Notes: generated by a model not told the origin, from the sequence alone. A stretch of 64,000 nucleotides of DNA from Erythrobacter sp. UBA1916 (GCA_002337385.1 DDFY01000005.1:28262-92261); one strand, 5' to 3'; counted from the stretch's first letter, positions 8,393 through 16,504 are shown. A program made the numbers and translations.

Positions 8393-8711
8393 AGCGGCTT
8401 ATCACCGGGGGTGTGACGGGCCGCAAGTGGATCGCACCCTATCCGCCGCCTTCGCTGGGTTACTAAACGACCAAGCGATTGCGGCAGGGGGTGCGGATGC
8501 GCAAATGTTGTTGCATGGGCCAAGCCTTGTAACCCGCGAATAGCAGCGCCATCTACTGATAACGCCACTGCGGTTCAGTAGTCGCAGTCCTGTCTGGCGG
8601 TGTCTCTCCACAATCAGAAATTCATTTGATTGGCTTTCCTGAGACAGGAAACGCAATCGCTGTGTCCGGGGTTTCGACAGCCAGACACGGGCGATCCGAA
8701 GGGGCTGCCCC
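8393..8711. other. 319-bp divergent intergenic region between GNAT and GT14 genes
   Basis: No convincing ORF was seen here. The region must hold the divergent promoters for the GNAT/DUF2189 pair and the GT14 gene. The only marked structure is the perfect 7-bp inverted repeat at 8635-8651, listed separately. Base composition drops locally in 8590-8640. Confidence 0.6.
8635..8651. promoter_or_regulatory. Inverted repeat TTTCCTG-AGA-CAGGAAA upstream of GT14 gene
   Basis: A perfect 7-bp inverted repeat with a 3-bp spacer lies 60 bp before the GT14 start. Its size and spacing fit a dimeric repressor operator. No matching regulator is adjacent, so the assignment is a guess from symmetry and position. 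Confidence 0.35.
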
Positions 8712-9629
8712 ATGATCGCCTATTTCCTTCTCGTTCATCGCTATCCGGCACAGTTCAAACGCTTGTTCAAGGCGATTTATCTTCCGGGCAATCAGTATGT
8801 CGTCCATGTCGACAAGAGCTCTGGCGAGGAACTCGAACGAGAGATTTCGGCCTTCCTCGAACCCTATCAGGGGGTCGAACTGCTCGAATCGCGGGATGCC
8901 CTGTGGGGCGGCTACAGTCTCGTCGAAGCAGAGCTTAGAGGGATGACCCGTCTGCTCGAGATGGACGGCCGGTGGAGCCACTACATCAACCTTTCCGGGC
9001 AGGATTTCCCGCTCAAGAGCCAAAACTACATCCGTGAGTTTTTCGCCGCCAATCCCGGCAAGCAGTTCATCCGTGCGCTCAATCAGGCAAAAGAGCGTCC
9101 CGACACGATGAACCGCATCAGCCACATGTTCACTGAGGAACAGGGGAAGATGACGGCGACGGGTGTGGCGCGCCCGTATATGCGTGGCGACACGCCATTT
9201 ATCGGCACCCAGTGGAAAGCGGTAACCCGCGGTTTCTGCGAATATGTCTGCCATGATCGGCGAGCAGATCGTTTCAAGGCGTTCTACCGCAACAGCTTTA
9301 TTGCAGACGAGGCGTTCTTCCAGACCGTGATGATGAACAGCATCGATCACGGGATTGTGATGAACGATGATCTGCGAATGATCGATTGGGTGCCCGATGG
9401 CGACATCAAGCTGCGGCCGCGCAATTATGACGAGAGTGATTTCGAAGAATTGCAGCGCAGCACCGATCTCTTCGCGCGCAAATTCGATGCCGAATACGAG
9501 ACGGAAATCCTCTCGTTGCTCGAAAAGCACATGACATCTTCGGCGGCTGACCAATACCGCGCTCCGGGAAAGACACCTGGGGCGCCCCTGCCTTCGCCAT
9601 CGAATGATCGCGAATTGATCGCCGCCTGA
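8712..9629 (+). CDS. Core-2/I-branching type beta-1,6-N-acetylglucosaminyltransferase family (GT14) glycosyltransferase
   Basis: The 305-residue protein has the GT14 family layout: IAYFLLVHRYPAQFKRLFKAIY at the N-terminus, YVVHVDKSS near residue 33, the WGGYSLVEAELRGM segment and YINLSGQDFPLKSQNYI near residue 95. These match eukaryotic core-2 branching enzymes and their bacterial relatives, which transfer sugars such as GlcNAc or xylose. No signal peptide or membrane anchor is seen, so it should be cytoplasmic. No polysaccharide or capsule genes lie nearby, so the acceptor is unknown. Two small genes follow at 46 bp and beyond. Confidence 0.87.
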   Translation: MIAYFLLVHRYPAQFKRLFKAIYLPGNQYVVHVDKSSGEELEREISAFLEPYQGVELLESRDALWGGYSLVEAELRGMTRLLEMDGRWSHYINLSGQDFPLKSQNYIREFFAANPGKQFIRALNQAKERPDTMNRISHMFTEEQGKMTATGVARPYMRGDTPFIGTQWKAVTRGFCEYVCHDRRADRFKAFYRNSFIADEAFFQTVMMNSIDHGIVMNDDLRMIDWVPDGDIKLRPRNYDESDFEELQRSTDLFARKFDAEYETEILSLLEKHMTSSAADQYRAPGKTPGAPLPSPSNDRELIAA

Positions 9630-9675
9630 ACCTTAATTGCAGCCGCCCAAAACAACCCGTTGAGAGGAACATCCG

Positions 9676-9816
9676 ATGGCAAAATCACAGAAGAAATCGA
9701 ACCGCGAAATTCGCAAGCCTAAGGCTGAAAAGGTAAAAACCAACGCCTCAAACCCAACGCTTAAAGCAGGGGTGGTTCGCGGCCTCGAGCACATGAAATC
9801 AGGGCGCGAGAAGTAA
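9676..9816 (+). CDS. Small lysine-rich protein, 46 aa
   Basis: The 46-residue product is strongly basic (MAKSQKKSNREIRKPKAEK, then KTNASNPTLKAGVVRGLEHMKSGREK). Short proteins with this MAK-x-QKKSNREIRKPKA opening are familiar from alphaproteobacterial genomes, without a known function. A GAGAGGAAC ribosome binding site precedes the ATG (9661-9669). It lies between the GT14 gene and another small gene on the same strand. Confidence 0.75.
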   Translation: MAKSQKKSNREIRKPKAEKVKTNASNPTLKAGVVRGLEHMKSGREK

Positions 9817-9822
9817 CAGTCT

Positions 9823-10065
9823 GTGCACCTTAGTGCAGCGAATTGCCGCGCTGAACAGGCTCGTCAACTGGAACGGTCCCTCAATGACCCGTTGCCCAAT
9901 CGACGCGCTATCGCCGCAAGGGCCGCTGAAGCATGGGGGCTGGAAGCTGTGCAAGCCGAAGAACGCGAAGCAAGGCACCCCGCTGCGCTGAGCAAAGAGG
10001 ATGCCGAGATTGCCCGCCAATTTGCCGAAGAGGCGACTGACGAGAGCGAGCCAAGTCAGGACTAG
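9823..10065 (+). CDS. Small hypothetical protein, GTG start, 80 aa
   Basis: This is an 80-residue acidic, alanine- and glutamate-rich, probably all-helical protein (NCRAEQARQLERSLNDPLPNRRAIAARAAEAWGLEAVQAEEREA, ending EEATDESEPSQD). The first usable start is the GTG at 9823, six bases after the previous stop, which suggests translational coupling. It could be a soluble helical-bundle or coiled-coil protein. I do not recognise a named family. Confidence 0.65.
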   Translation: MHLSAANCRAEQARQLERSLNDPLPNRRAIAARAAEAWGLEAVQAEEREARHPAALSKEDAEIARQFAEEATDESEPSQD

Positions 10066-10149
10066 ACGATCTGTTTGAAATTGAGATCGTCACTGTCTCA
10101 AACTTCAACAATCGCGGTCGTCAGTCGCCCCCACTAACCCCGCACAAAC

Positions 10150-11412
10150 CTAGTCCTCTTTCCCCGCCACGCCATAGTTGATCGCCGCATTGCGGGTCTT
10201 CTGGAACTCGGGCACCGAGAGGCCCTTCATGCTGGCATAGATGTCGATGTTGCCGATGCCGGTCACCGCGCCGAGCTTTTCGAGCATGAAGAAGATCACG
10301 CCATAGTGGATCATCCCGATCCAGTCGCGATTGCGGACCAGCGCCTTTTCTTCCTCGGTCAGCCCGCCCTTTTCGTAGGCCGCTTCCTCGTCCTCGCGGA
10401 ACAGTTTGCGCATGGCAGGCTCGGTCAGCGAGTGCAGGAAGCGGTTGAGGCGAAAGCCCTTCACGCTGCGCGCGATGGTGAAGGGATAGGTGCCCTCCAT
10501 CTCCTCAGCCCCAACATAGTCGTGATCCGCCCGCACGCGGGTCACTTCGGGGGCCTCGAGCGGCGCATCGACCGTACGCTCCTCCAGGATCATGGTCGCG
10601 ATCGGGCACATCGAAGGCAGGAAATAGGTCTTGTGCGTGCATTCCACGTCAGCCGAGAGCGCGCCGCGCATCATCAGCCACATCACCACCTCGGCCCCTT
10701 CCCAGCCGCCCAGCTTGGCCAGCTCCGCCACGGTCATGTCGAGCAGGCCCTCGGGGTCTTTCTCCAGCCGCTCCATGAACTCCATGTCCCAGTCGGGATT
10801 GTTGAAGCCGCAAGCCTCGCCGTGGACCTGATGCGAGAGGCCGCCGGTGCCCGCGATGGCGACCTTGATATCCTCGGGGTAGGACAGGATCGCCTGCCTG
10901 AGCGACTTGCCGAACTTGTAGAACCGCCGCGCCGAGGGCAGCGGCACGGTCAGCACGCCGCAGACGACGGGCAGGATCTTCGTCGCCCAGCCGTGTTCCT
11001 TGTCATGATCGACCATCACCGATAGCGGCGAGAACGCGCCATGGTCGAGGCCCTTGCCTTGGAAGTAGGAGAGGTCGAACTCGTTGGCCACCATCACCCG
11101 GGCGACATGCTCGGCGAACTTGGGATCGCCCTTGATCGCGGGAATATCGCGCGGGCCGCCGCCTTCGTCAGCCGCCTTGAACTCTTCGCCCACGCCCAGC
11201 GCGAAGTGGCTGTAGTGGTCGAAGAACGAGGTCATGTGGTCGTTGTAGATATAGACCAGCACGTCGGGCTGCTTCTCGCGGAACCACGCCTGCACCGGCT
11301 CATAGCCTTCGAAGATCGGCTTCCAGACGGGATCGTCCTGCTTGCCGCCGTCCTTGGCGAAGGCAATGGTGGGGGTGTGCGAAGTGGCGACGCCGCCGAC
11401 GATCTGGGCCAT
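10150..11412 (-). CDS. Gallate dioxygenase (LigB-type extradiol, fused alpha domain), copy 2
   Basis: This 420-residue paralogue is collinear with the protein at 5510-6778 over its whole length. It has the same MAQIVGG start, GVATSHTPTIAF with His12, YNDHMTSFFDHYSHFA, AGTGGLSHQVHGEACGFNN and the LigA-like C-terminal domain (VRNRDWIGMIHYGVIFF, MKGLSVPEFQKTRNAAINY). The two differ most in the region around residues 280-310. Gallate or a related 3-O-methylated trihydroxybenzoate is the likely substrate. It is monocistronic, with its own promoter region containing a strong dyad at 11476-11505. Confidence 0.88.
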   Translation of the reverse strand: MAQIVGGVATSHTPTIAFAKDGGKQDDPVWKPIFEGYEPVQAWFREKQPDVLVYIYNDHMTSFFDHYSHFALGVGEEFKAADEGGGPRDIPAIKGDPKFAEHVARVMVANEFDLSYFQGKGLDHGAFSPLSVMVDHDKEHGWATKILPVVCGVLTVPLPSARRFYKFGKSLRQAILSYPEDIKVAIAGTGGLSHQVHGEACGFNNPDWDMEFMERLEKDPEGLLDMTVAELAKLGGWEGAEVVMWLMMRGALSADVECTHKTYFLPSMCPIATMILEERTVDAPLEAPEVTRVRADHDYVGAEEMEGTYPFTIARSVKGFRLNRFLHSLTEPAMRKLFREDEEAAYEKGGLTEEEKALVRNRDWIGMIHYGVIFFMLEKLGAVTGIGNIDIYASMKGLSVPEFQKTRNAAINYGVAGKED

Positions 11413-11475
11413 GTATTCTCTCCATTGGGGCAGGTTCGGGCCTGCTCACATCGATGCGATCATGGCATAGCCAAA

Positions 11476-11505
11476 GCCGACGGGACAGCCCTTTGTCCCA
11501 CCGGC
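11476..11505. promoter_or_regulatory. 12-bp imperfect inverted repeat upstream of gallate dioxygenase copy 2
   Basis: The half-sites GCCGACGGGACA (11476-11487) and TGTCCCACCGGC (11494-11505) are complementary at 10 of 12 positions, with an inner perfect GGGACA/TGTCCC core and a 6-bp spacer. The dyad lies 64 bp upstream of the dioxygenase start, next to an AT-rich stretch (11506-11535). That position suits an operator for an aromatic-responsive regulator. A hairpin in the leader RNA is the alternative. Confidence 0.45.
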
Positions 11506-11612
11506 TGAATTTTTCAGATATACGAAATTTATGCAGGCCCTTGCGCCTCGCGCGCCAAGCTATACCTCGATCTTGCGGCGACCACGTTCCCGCCCCCTTG
11601 GGTAGATCAAGA

Positions 11613-11626
11613 CCGGGACGGCCCGG
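11613..11626 (+). promoter_or_regulatory. ACGG-loop hairpin upstream of the guanidinium exporter, possible half of a guanidine-II riboswitch
   Basis: The RNA would fold as CCGGG-ACGG-CCCGG, a five-pair stem with an ACGR tetraloop, ending 12-13 bases before the GAAAGGAG ribosome binding site (11639-11646) of the SMR gene. Guanidine-II (mini-ykkC) riboswitches consist of two ACGR-loop hairpins ahead of exactly this kind of gene. Only one clear hairpin is visible; I found no good partner upstream. Chance ACGG hairpins occur in GC-rich DNA (another is at 36638-36655), so confidence is limited. Confidence 0.4.
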
Positions 11627-11650
11627 CATTGGACACCGAAAGGAGACGCT

Positions 11651-11968
11651 ATGGCGTGGTTTGCCCTTGTCTGTGCAGGGTTTTTCGAAATTGGCTGGCC
11701 CGTGGGCCTGAAGATGGCCCAGTCCCCCGCAACGCGAGTTGCCGGCATTGCCATGGCGCTGGCGTGCCTCGCCATAAGCGGCACCTTGCTGTGGTTCGCC
11801 CAACGGCAAATCCCCTTGGGAACGGCCTATGCGGTCTGGACGGGAATAGGCGCCGCAGGGACCTTTGCGGTCGGCGTGCTGGTCTATGGCGATCCCGGCT
11901 CGCTGATGCGCTACGTCGGGGTGACGCTGATCGTGGCCGGGGTCATCACCTTGAAGCTGGCGAACTGA
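11651..11968 (+). CDS. SMR-family transporter, Gdx/SugE type (guanidinium exporter)
   Basis: This is a 105-residue four-helix membrane protein of the small multidrug resistance family. The opening MAWFALVCAGFFEIGWPVGLKMA carries the essential membrane glutamate (Glu13) within the GFFEIGWPVGLK signature of the Gdx/SugE subgroup, which exports guanidinium in exchange for protons. AYAVWTGIGAAGTFAVGVLVYGD is the typical second-half signature. It works as an antiparallel dimer in the inner membrane. A strong GAAAGGAG site precedes the ATG. It is followed by a bidirectional terminator. Confidence 0.9.
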   Translation: MAWFALVCAGFFEIGWPVGLKMAQSPATRVAGIAMALACLAISGTLLWFAQRQIPLGTAYAVWTGIGAAGTFAVGVLVYGDPGSLMRYVGVTLIVAGVITLKLAN

Positions 11969-11979
11969 GCAACGGATGC

Positions 11980-12018
11980 GAAAACGGGCGCGAAGCACCG
12001 TGCTTCGCGCCCGTTTTC
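11980..12018. terminator. Bidirectional rho-independent terminator
   Basis: A perfect 18-bp inverted repeat (11980-11997 with 12001-12018) has a 3-base loop. The stem is flanked by A and T runs at its ends (GAAAA...TTTTC). It lies between the convergent SMR and SWIB genes and should end transcription from both sides. Confidence 0.85.
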
Positions 12019-12044
12019 ATGCTGTCCCGCAAGCGGGAAAGCGC

Positions 12045-12296
12045 TTAGCTCAGGTGCTTGGAGACCGCGGCGGTCATCTTGAACATCGAGATCTGATCGT
12101 TGCCGATCACGGCGCCGAGCTTGGCGTCGGGATTGATCTGACGCTTGTCCTTGGCATCCTGCAGGCTGTTGGCCTTGATGTATTCCCACACCTTGGAGGT
12201 GACCTGCGCCCGCGTCATCGGGCCTTTGCCGATCACGTCTTCAAGCGCCGGCGACAGGGTAACCGGCTTGCTCAGCGCGTTGTTTTTGGCAGCCAT
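12045..12296 (-). CDS. SWIB/MDM2 domain protein
   Basis: This is an 83-residue single-domain protein of the SWIB family: LSKPVTLSPALEDVIGKGPMTRAQVTSKVWEYIKANSLQDAKDKRQINPDAKL, then FKMTAAVSKHLS. SWIB domains are best known from eukaryotic chromatin complexes. In bacteria they occur as stand-alone small proteins, in chlamydiae fused to topoisomerase I, and are thought to act on DNA or chromatin-like structures. The role here is unproven. It is monocistronic. Confidence 0.9.
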   Translation of the reverse strand: MAAKNNALSKPVTLSPALEDVIGKGPMTRAQVTSKVWEYIKANSLQDAKDKRQINPDAKLGAVIGNDQISMFKMTAAVSKHLS

Positions 12297-12422
12297 AATC
12301 TAACTAACGTCCTTTACCGTTCGAATCGGAACTATTCGCTTAGCGCGGCGTGGAGCCGCACGTCGCTATGCCTGAATGCGTAATCCACCGGTTTTTCACA
12401 GGTTACCCACTTGCACAGCCAA

Positions 12423-13007
12423 TCAATTGCCGTCGAAGTCGATCGAATCGATGTCGACATCGTCCCAATCGCCTTCCTCGCCATCGTCCTCGGCGCGGGT
12501 GTAATTCGCCGAGAGCATCGCGGCGGCAATCACGTGACCGTCCATCGCAGCAAGCAATTCCGCGCGGCCTGCGCCGGGCATCAGCGCCACCGGCACGTCG
12601 AGCGCGAACAGCTGAAAGATGAATTCGTGCGCCTCGTCTCCGTGCGGCGGAGCGGGCAGCGCCCATTCGGAATTGCCAAACGAGTTCTTGCCCACACGCG
12701 GCGGAACCTCGCCCTCGAGCAACTGGCCTTGCTGCGGCGCCAATCCCCAGACCAGCCAATGGCAGAACGGCTCGTCACCGGCTGCATCGGGGTCTTCCAC
12801 GATCAGCACCAGTTCGGCGGCATCGGCAGGCGGTGCGCTCCAGTCGAGCGGCGGGGCGACGGCATCTTCCTCATCGGCGGTGAAGCAAGGGTCCAGCTCC
12901 TCGCCTTGCTTGAACGCGGCCGAGGCAAGGCGGAAGCCGCCCTTGCCAAGGATATCGGGTTTGGCCAGCTTCGCCAGTGCCAGCTGTGTGCGGGTGTTTC
13001 CTGCCAT
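12423..13007 (-). CDS. YbhB/YbcL (PEBP/Raf kinase inhibitor-like) family protein
   Basis: The 194-residue protein has the phosphatidylethanolamine-binding-protein fold signature: PPLDWSAPPADAAELVLIVEDPDA followed by CHWLVWGL, then the GKNSFGNSEWALPAPPHGDEAHEFIFQLFALD block. No signal peptide is present, so it is cytoplasmic. The C-terminus is unusually acidic (DDGEEGDWDDVDIDSIDFDGN). Bacterial members have no firmly established ligand. Confidence 0.88.
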   Translation of the reverse strand: MAGNTRTQLALAKLAKPDILGKGGFRLASAAFKQGEELDPCFTADEEDAVAPPLDWSAPPADAAELVLIVEDPDAAGDEPFCHWLVWGLAPQQGQLLEGEVPPRVGKNSFGNSEWALPAPPHGDEAHEFIFQLFALDVPVALMPGAGRAELLAAMDGHVIAAAMLSANYTRAEDDGEEGDWDDVDIDSIDFDGN

Positions 13008-13246
13008 AGATGGTCCTTTCGCCGCGAGGGCTTAACTGCTTGGGCGGATATGGGCTCCCTGTGGCGATTTGGCCCCAAAAGCGCAAGGATCGCCCCCAAG
13101 GTTCTCCGCCTTGCAGAAACATACGTGCGAGACACGGGATCGATCCGCTGCCGATGCTACGCTTGTGCTTGCAACGGCCATGCCCGTAACTTAGTAGTTT
13201 TCCCTATAGGGGCTGGTCGCCCCCTGCCGGGAGCCAAAGCCAACCC

Positions 13247-14707
13247 ATGCGCGCTTCACCCCTCGCTGCCTCTCTCGCGAGCCTCGCCCTGCTTGCCTCC
13301 TGCGGTGGCGGCAGTTCTGGCTCGAACAGTCCGTCCGCGCCCCCGCCGACAGCAAGCACGCCCACGCCGAGCCCGAGCAGCGCGCCGTGTTCGCTCGCCA
13401 ACCGGGCGGCCTTTGTCGATGAGGTGATGGACGAGTGGTATGTCTTTCCCGACCTGCTCGCCGACGTATCGATTGCCTCCTATTCGAACCTTGAGGCCTA
13501 TATCGACGCCCGCGTGGCTCCGGCGCGTGCGCAGAACAAGGATCGCTATTTCACCTACCTGACCTCGATCGTCGAGGAGAACGCCTACTACTCCTCGGGC
13601 TCGAGCGCGGGGTTCGGCTTTCGCCTGTCCTACGATACGGCCGCGCGGCGGGTGTGGGTCGCAGAGGCGTTCGAGGGCGCGCCGGCACTGGGCGCCAATC
13701 TTGATCGCGGTACCGAAATTCTGGCCATCGGCACATCGTCTTCGGACCTCCAGACCATTCCCCAGATCATGGCGAGCAACTCGGTCTATCCCGACTATGC
13801 TGTCTACCTCGCGCTGGGCCCGAACGATCCGGGCGTGACGCGGGTGTTGCAGGTGCGCGATCAGTCTGGCGTCGAGCGCGAAGTTGCCCTTGCCAAGACC
13901 GACTACGCGCTCGACCCGGTGTCGGACCGGTATGGTGCCAGGGTGATCGACGATAACGGCAAGAAGGTCGGCTATTTCAACCTGCGCACCTTTATCGAGC
14001 CGGCCATCGCCGACATGCGCGACGCCTTTGCCGACTTCCGCGCCCAGGGCATTACCGAGTTCATCATCGACCTGCGCTACAACGGTGGCGGCGCGCTGTC
14101 GGTGACCAACGTGCTGGGCGACCTGCTCGCGCGCGATCACGTGGGCGACGTTTACTACAAGCTCGCGCTTCGCCCCTCTAAGTCAGCTGAAGATGAAACC
14201 TATCGGTTCGCGAGCAGGCCGCAATCGGTCGCACCGACTAAGGTCGCCTTCATCGGCACCGAGGCAACCGCTTCTGCCAGCGAACTGGTCATCAACGGCC
14301 TGCAACCCTACCTCGGCGACAACATGACGCTGGTCGGCTCCAACACCTACGGCAAGCCGGTTGGCCAATATGCGTTTGATCTTGAGGAGTGCGACGATCG
14401 CCTGCGTCTGCTCACCTTCAAACTCGAAAATGCCGACGGGAACGGCGATTATTTCAACGGGCTCGGCGACACGGTGCCCAACACCTGCCTCGCCGACGAC
14501 GACCTATCCTTCCAGCTGGGCGATCCACGCGAGAACATGACCTCCCGCGCGCTCGATTTCCTTGCCGGGCGCTCGTGTGCGCCGTTTGCCAACGGCGCGG
14601 ATGACGCCATCGCCTCTACGCAGCGCACAAGCCTTGGCAAGCGCGGCCTGCTCAGGCCCGAACAGCCGCGCAACACCGCCGAACGCGAGGTTCCGGGCCT
14701 GTTCTAG
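13247..14707 (+). CDS. S41 family peptidase (C-terminal processing protease-like), lipoprotein
   Basis: The 486-residue protein opens with a lipobox signal (ASLALLASCGGG), then a Ser/Pro/Thr-rich linker (SNSPSAPPPTASTPTPSPSS), then an N-terminal domain, a PDZ-like region (about 120-190) and the S41 catalytic core. The core shows FIIDLRYNGGGALSV, FIGTEATASASELVINGLQPY with the nucleophilic serine (about 343-345), and NTYGKPVGQ with the candidate lysine. It is predicted to be anchored to a membrane facing the periplasm. It is monocistronic. Confidence 0.88.
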   Translation: MRASPLAASLASLALLASCGGGSSGSNSPSAPPPTASTPTPSPSSAPCSLANRAAFVDEVMDEWYVFPDLLADVSIASYSNLEAYIDARVAPARAQNKDRYFTYLTSIVEENAYYSSGSSAGFGFRLSYDTAARRVWVAEAFEGAPALGANLDRGTEILAIGTSSSDLQTIPQIMASNSVYPDYAVYLALGPNDPGVTRVLQVRDQSGVEREVALAKTDYALDPVSDRYGARVIDDNGKKVGYFNLRTFIEPAIADMRDAFADFRAQGITEFIIDLRYNGGGALSVTNVLGDLLARDHVGDVYYKLALRPSKSAEDETYRFASRPQSVAPTKVAFIGTEATASASELVINGLQPYLGDNMTLVGSNTYGKPVGQYAFDLEECDDRLRLLTFKLENADGNGDYFNGLGDTVPNTCLADDDLSFQLGDPRENMTSRALDFLAGRSCAPFANGADDAIASTQRTSLGKRGLLRPEQPRNTAEREVPGLF

Positions 14708-14715
14708 GCGGGCTT

Positions 14716-15156
14716 TCAGGCCGGATCGGCTGGCGGGTGGCTGGCGCGCCAGGCGCAACCTTCAAGCTGCCGCCTGCCGAACTGCAAGGTGGCCACGAAC
14801 GGATAGGTCCGGTCGCTCATGCCATCGGAACACCGGCCCGGCGTGATCATCAGGTCGAAGCTCTGGCTTTCGAGCATGCCCGACCACGTCACGCCGCCCC
14901 GCCCGGCGAAGCGGCTGACCGTTATCGTGGTGCCGTCGATATTCTCGGGCGTGGTGTAGGTGAGGCTCTCGCCGACCACTGAGCCACCCCAGAACGGCTC
15001 TGTTCCACTGAAGCGCATTTCCTCGTCAGCGCCGATCTCCGAGAAGGGGCGCGTGTCCTCGGCATCGCCCGGCACCATGCCGTTTTCGCCCGAACAGGCA
15101 GCCAGCAACAGGAGCGACAAGGCCGAGGGAAGGAGCTTCGCGGTGACGGAGTGCAT
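14716..15156 (-). CDS. Small lipoprotein of the COG3650-like type
   Basis: The 146-residue protein has a signal peptide ending in a lipobox (LSLLLLAACSG). The mature part contains MRFSGTEPFWGGSVVGESLTYTTPEN and SFDLMITPGRCSDGMSDRTYPFVATL. The FxGTEPFW and CSDGMSDxxYP signatures are common to predicted periplasmic lipoproteins of the COG3650 type, whose function is unknown. I chose the ATG at 15156 because it gives a proper signal peptide; the longer frame to 15249 would place a charged stretch in front. It is convergent with the S41 gene. Confidence 0.78.
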   Translation of the reverse strand: MHSVTAKLLPSALSLLLLAACSGENGMVPGDAEDTRPFSEIGADEEMRFSGTEPFWGGSVVGESLTYTTPENIDGTTITVSRFAGRGGVTWSGMLESQSFDLMITPGRCSDGMSDRTYPFVATLQFGRRQLEGCAWRASHPPADPA

Positions 15157-15247
15157 GACGATTTCCTCTGGACGATCAGGGATTGCCTCTTTCCAGCAAA
15201 GTCTGCTCCTGCCAAGGGCACAGCCACGCGAACGGGAGCATTTACGC

Positions 15248-15556
15248 ATGAGCGGCGAAGACGAAGACTACGTGTACGACGAGGAAAGCGGCGAATGGAT
15301 GCCGGCTTCCGAACTGGCAGCCAAGCAGGCTGCGGCCAACACGGTCGAGGTCCGCGATGCGGTCGGCAATGTGCTGGCCGATGGCGATCAGGTTACGCTG
15401 ATCAAGGATCTCGAGGTCAAGGGCGCGGGCCAGACGCTGAAGCAGGGCACGCTGATCAAGTCGATCCGGCTGACCGGCGATGCGCAGGAAATCGACTGCA
15501 AGCATCCGGGCATCAAGGGCCTGGTGCTGCGCGCCGAGTTCGTGCGCAAGCGCTAG
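15248..15556 (+). CDS. PhnA-domain protein
   Basis: The 102-residue protein has an acidic N-terminus (MSGEDEDYVYDEESGEWMPASELA) in place of the usual zinc ribbon, then the PhnA domain: VEVRDAVGNVLADGDQVTLIKDLEVKGAGQTLKQGTLIKSIRLTGDAQEIDCKHPGIKGLVLRAEFVRK. Despite the name, PhnA-domain proteins of this kind are not part of phosphonate pathways, and their role is unclear. The start ATG at 15248 is preceded by a GGGAGC site. Confidence 0.88.
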   Translation: MSGEDEDYVYDEESGEWMPASELAAKQAAANTVEVRDAVGNVLADGDQVTLIKDLEVKGAGQTLKQGTLIKSIRLTGDAQEIDCKHPGIKGLVLRAEFVRKR

Positions 15557-15564
15557 TCGCTAGG

Positions 15565-15867
15565 CTACTTGCGGGCGCGTGACAGGCGGCGCTTGTTGGC
15601 GCGCACCGGCTTGCGGTAGTGCGCCAGCGCCTTGTTGACCACGGCATCGGGCTGCGCGCCGCTGGCCATCAGCGGCCACAGCGCGAAGGGCAGGCTCGCA
15701 CTGGCGGCGACCTTTTCGCTGACCATCCGCCGTGCCTCGCGCTCGGCCAGGGCACCACCGCCCATCAGCCGCATCGAGCGCAGCCAGATCACGTTGGCCG
15801 CCTCCAACCCGAGCATCCAGCTATCAATAGCGACTTGGGCAGGATTGGCGGGTGTCTTGCGCGTCAT
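15565..15867 (-). CDS. Hypothetical protein, 100 aa, helical
   Basis: This encodes 100 residues: NPAQVAIDSWMLGLEAANVIWLRSMRLMGGGALAEREARRMVSEKVAASASLPFALW and a basic tail HYRKPVRANKRRLSRARK. It looks like an amphipathic helical protein reminiscent of phasin-like or polyhydroxyalkanoate-associated small proteins, but I cannot assign it. I took the ATG at 15867 (MTRKTPANP); an upstream in-frame start at 15909 is less likely. Confidence 0.65.
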   Translation of the reverse strand: MTRKTPANPAQVAIDSWMLGLEAANVIWLRSMRLMGGGALAEREARRMVSEKVAASASLPFALWPLMASGAQPDAVVNKALAHYRKPVRANKRRLSRARK

Positions 15868-15975
15868 GGCAGTCTCCAATGGAGGGGGCCTCCGATGGAT
15901 GGGGGCCATGGACTAACGCAGCGACACCCGAATGGTTGCGTCCTGACTCGTCATATAAGCCGTAACGCTAACCGA

Positions 15976-16329
15976 TCAGCCTCCGGCAAGCGCGCTTTGC
16001 GGCACGCCGCTGGCCGCCAGCTGCGACACGGCGCTCTGGCGGGCGGCATCGAAGCAGGCCCGGGCATCGGGCAGCTTGTCGATCTTGGAGCCGCCATTGA
16101 TATCGCACACCGCGCGGGCCGCATTGTCGATGCGGATCTGCAGTGTGTCGCGATCGTAGGCGTTGGCGAGGTCGAGATCGGCGGTTTCGACCACCACGGC
16201 ATTGCGGTCGTGCGGCTGCTGCACCAGCACTTCGCTGCTATCGGCAAAGGCCGGAGCCGTGGCAGTCAGCCCGATCAGGCAAGCGGCGAGAATTGCGGCC
16301 CCGCGCGGGGCCTTGCGAGTTTTCGGCAT
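15976..16329 (-). CDS. UrcA family protein
   Basis: The 117-residue protein has a signal peptide (AAILAACLIGLTATAPAFADS). The mature domain VVVETADLDLANAYDRDTLQIRIDNAARAVCDINGG with ACFDAARQSAVSQL matches the UrcA family, two-cysteine exported proteins abundant in Caulobacter and sphingomonads. The name comes from a Caulobacter gene upstream of a response regulator; the function is unknown. It is monocistronic, with a GGAGAATAC site before the ATG. Confidence 0.88.
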   Translation of the reverse strand: MPKTRKAPRGAAILAACLIGLTATAPAFADSSEVLVQQPHDRNAVVVETADLDLANAYDRDTLQIRIDNAARAVCDINGGSKIDKLPDARACFDAARQSAVSQLAASGVPQSALAGG

Positions 16330-16504
16330 CGTATTCTCCTGCGGGTCCGCCGAGCGTTCATGCGACCGGCGTGACGTCAAGGGCAGCGCACCATGCGCCG
16401 CTCCTTCCCGCAAGATGATCGCCCTGCCCGCGCGTTCCAACGCCTGCCTGTCGCCAGTGAGATAAAGCGCCTCTCAGAAACGACGAGCCGCAAGCGTGGC
16501 CGGC

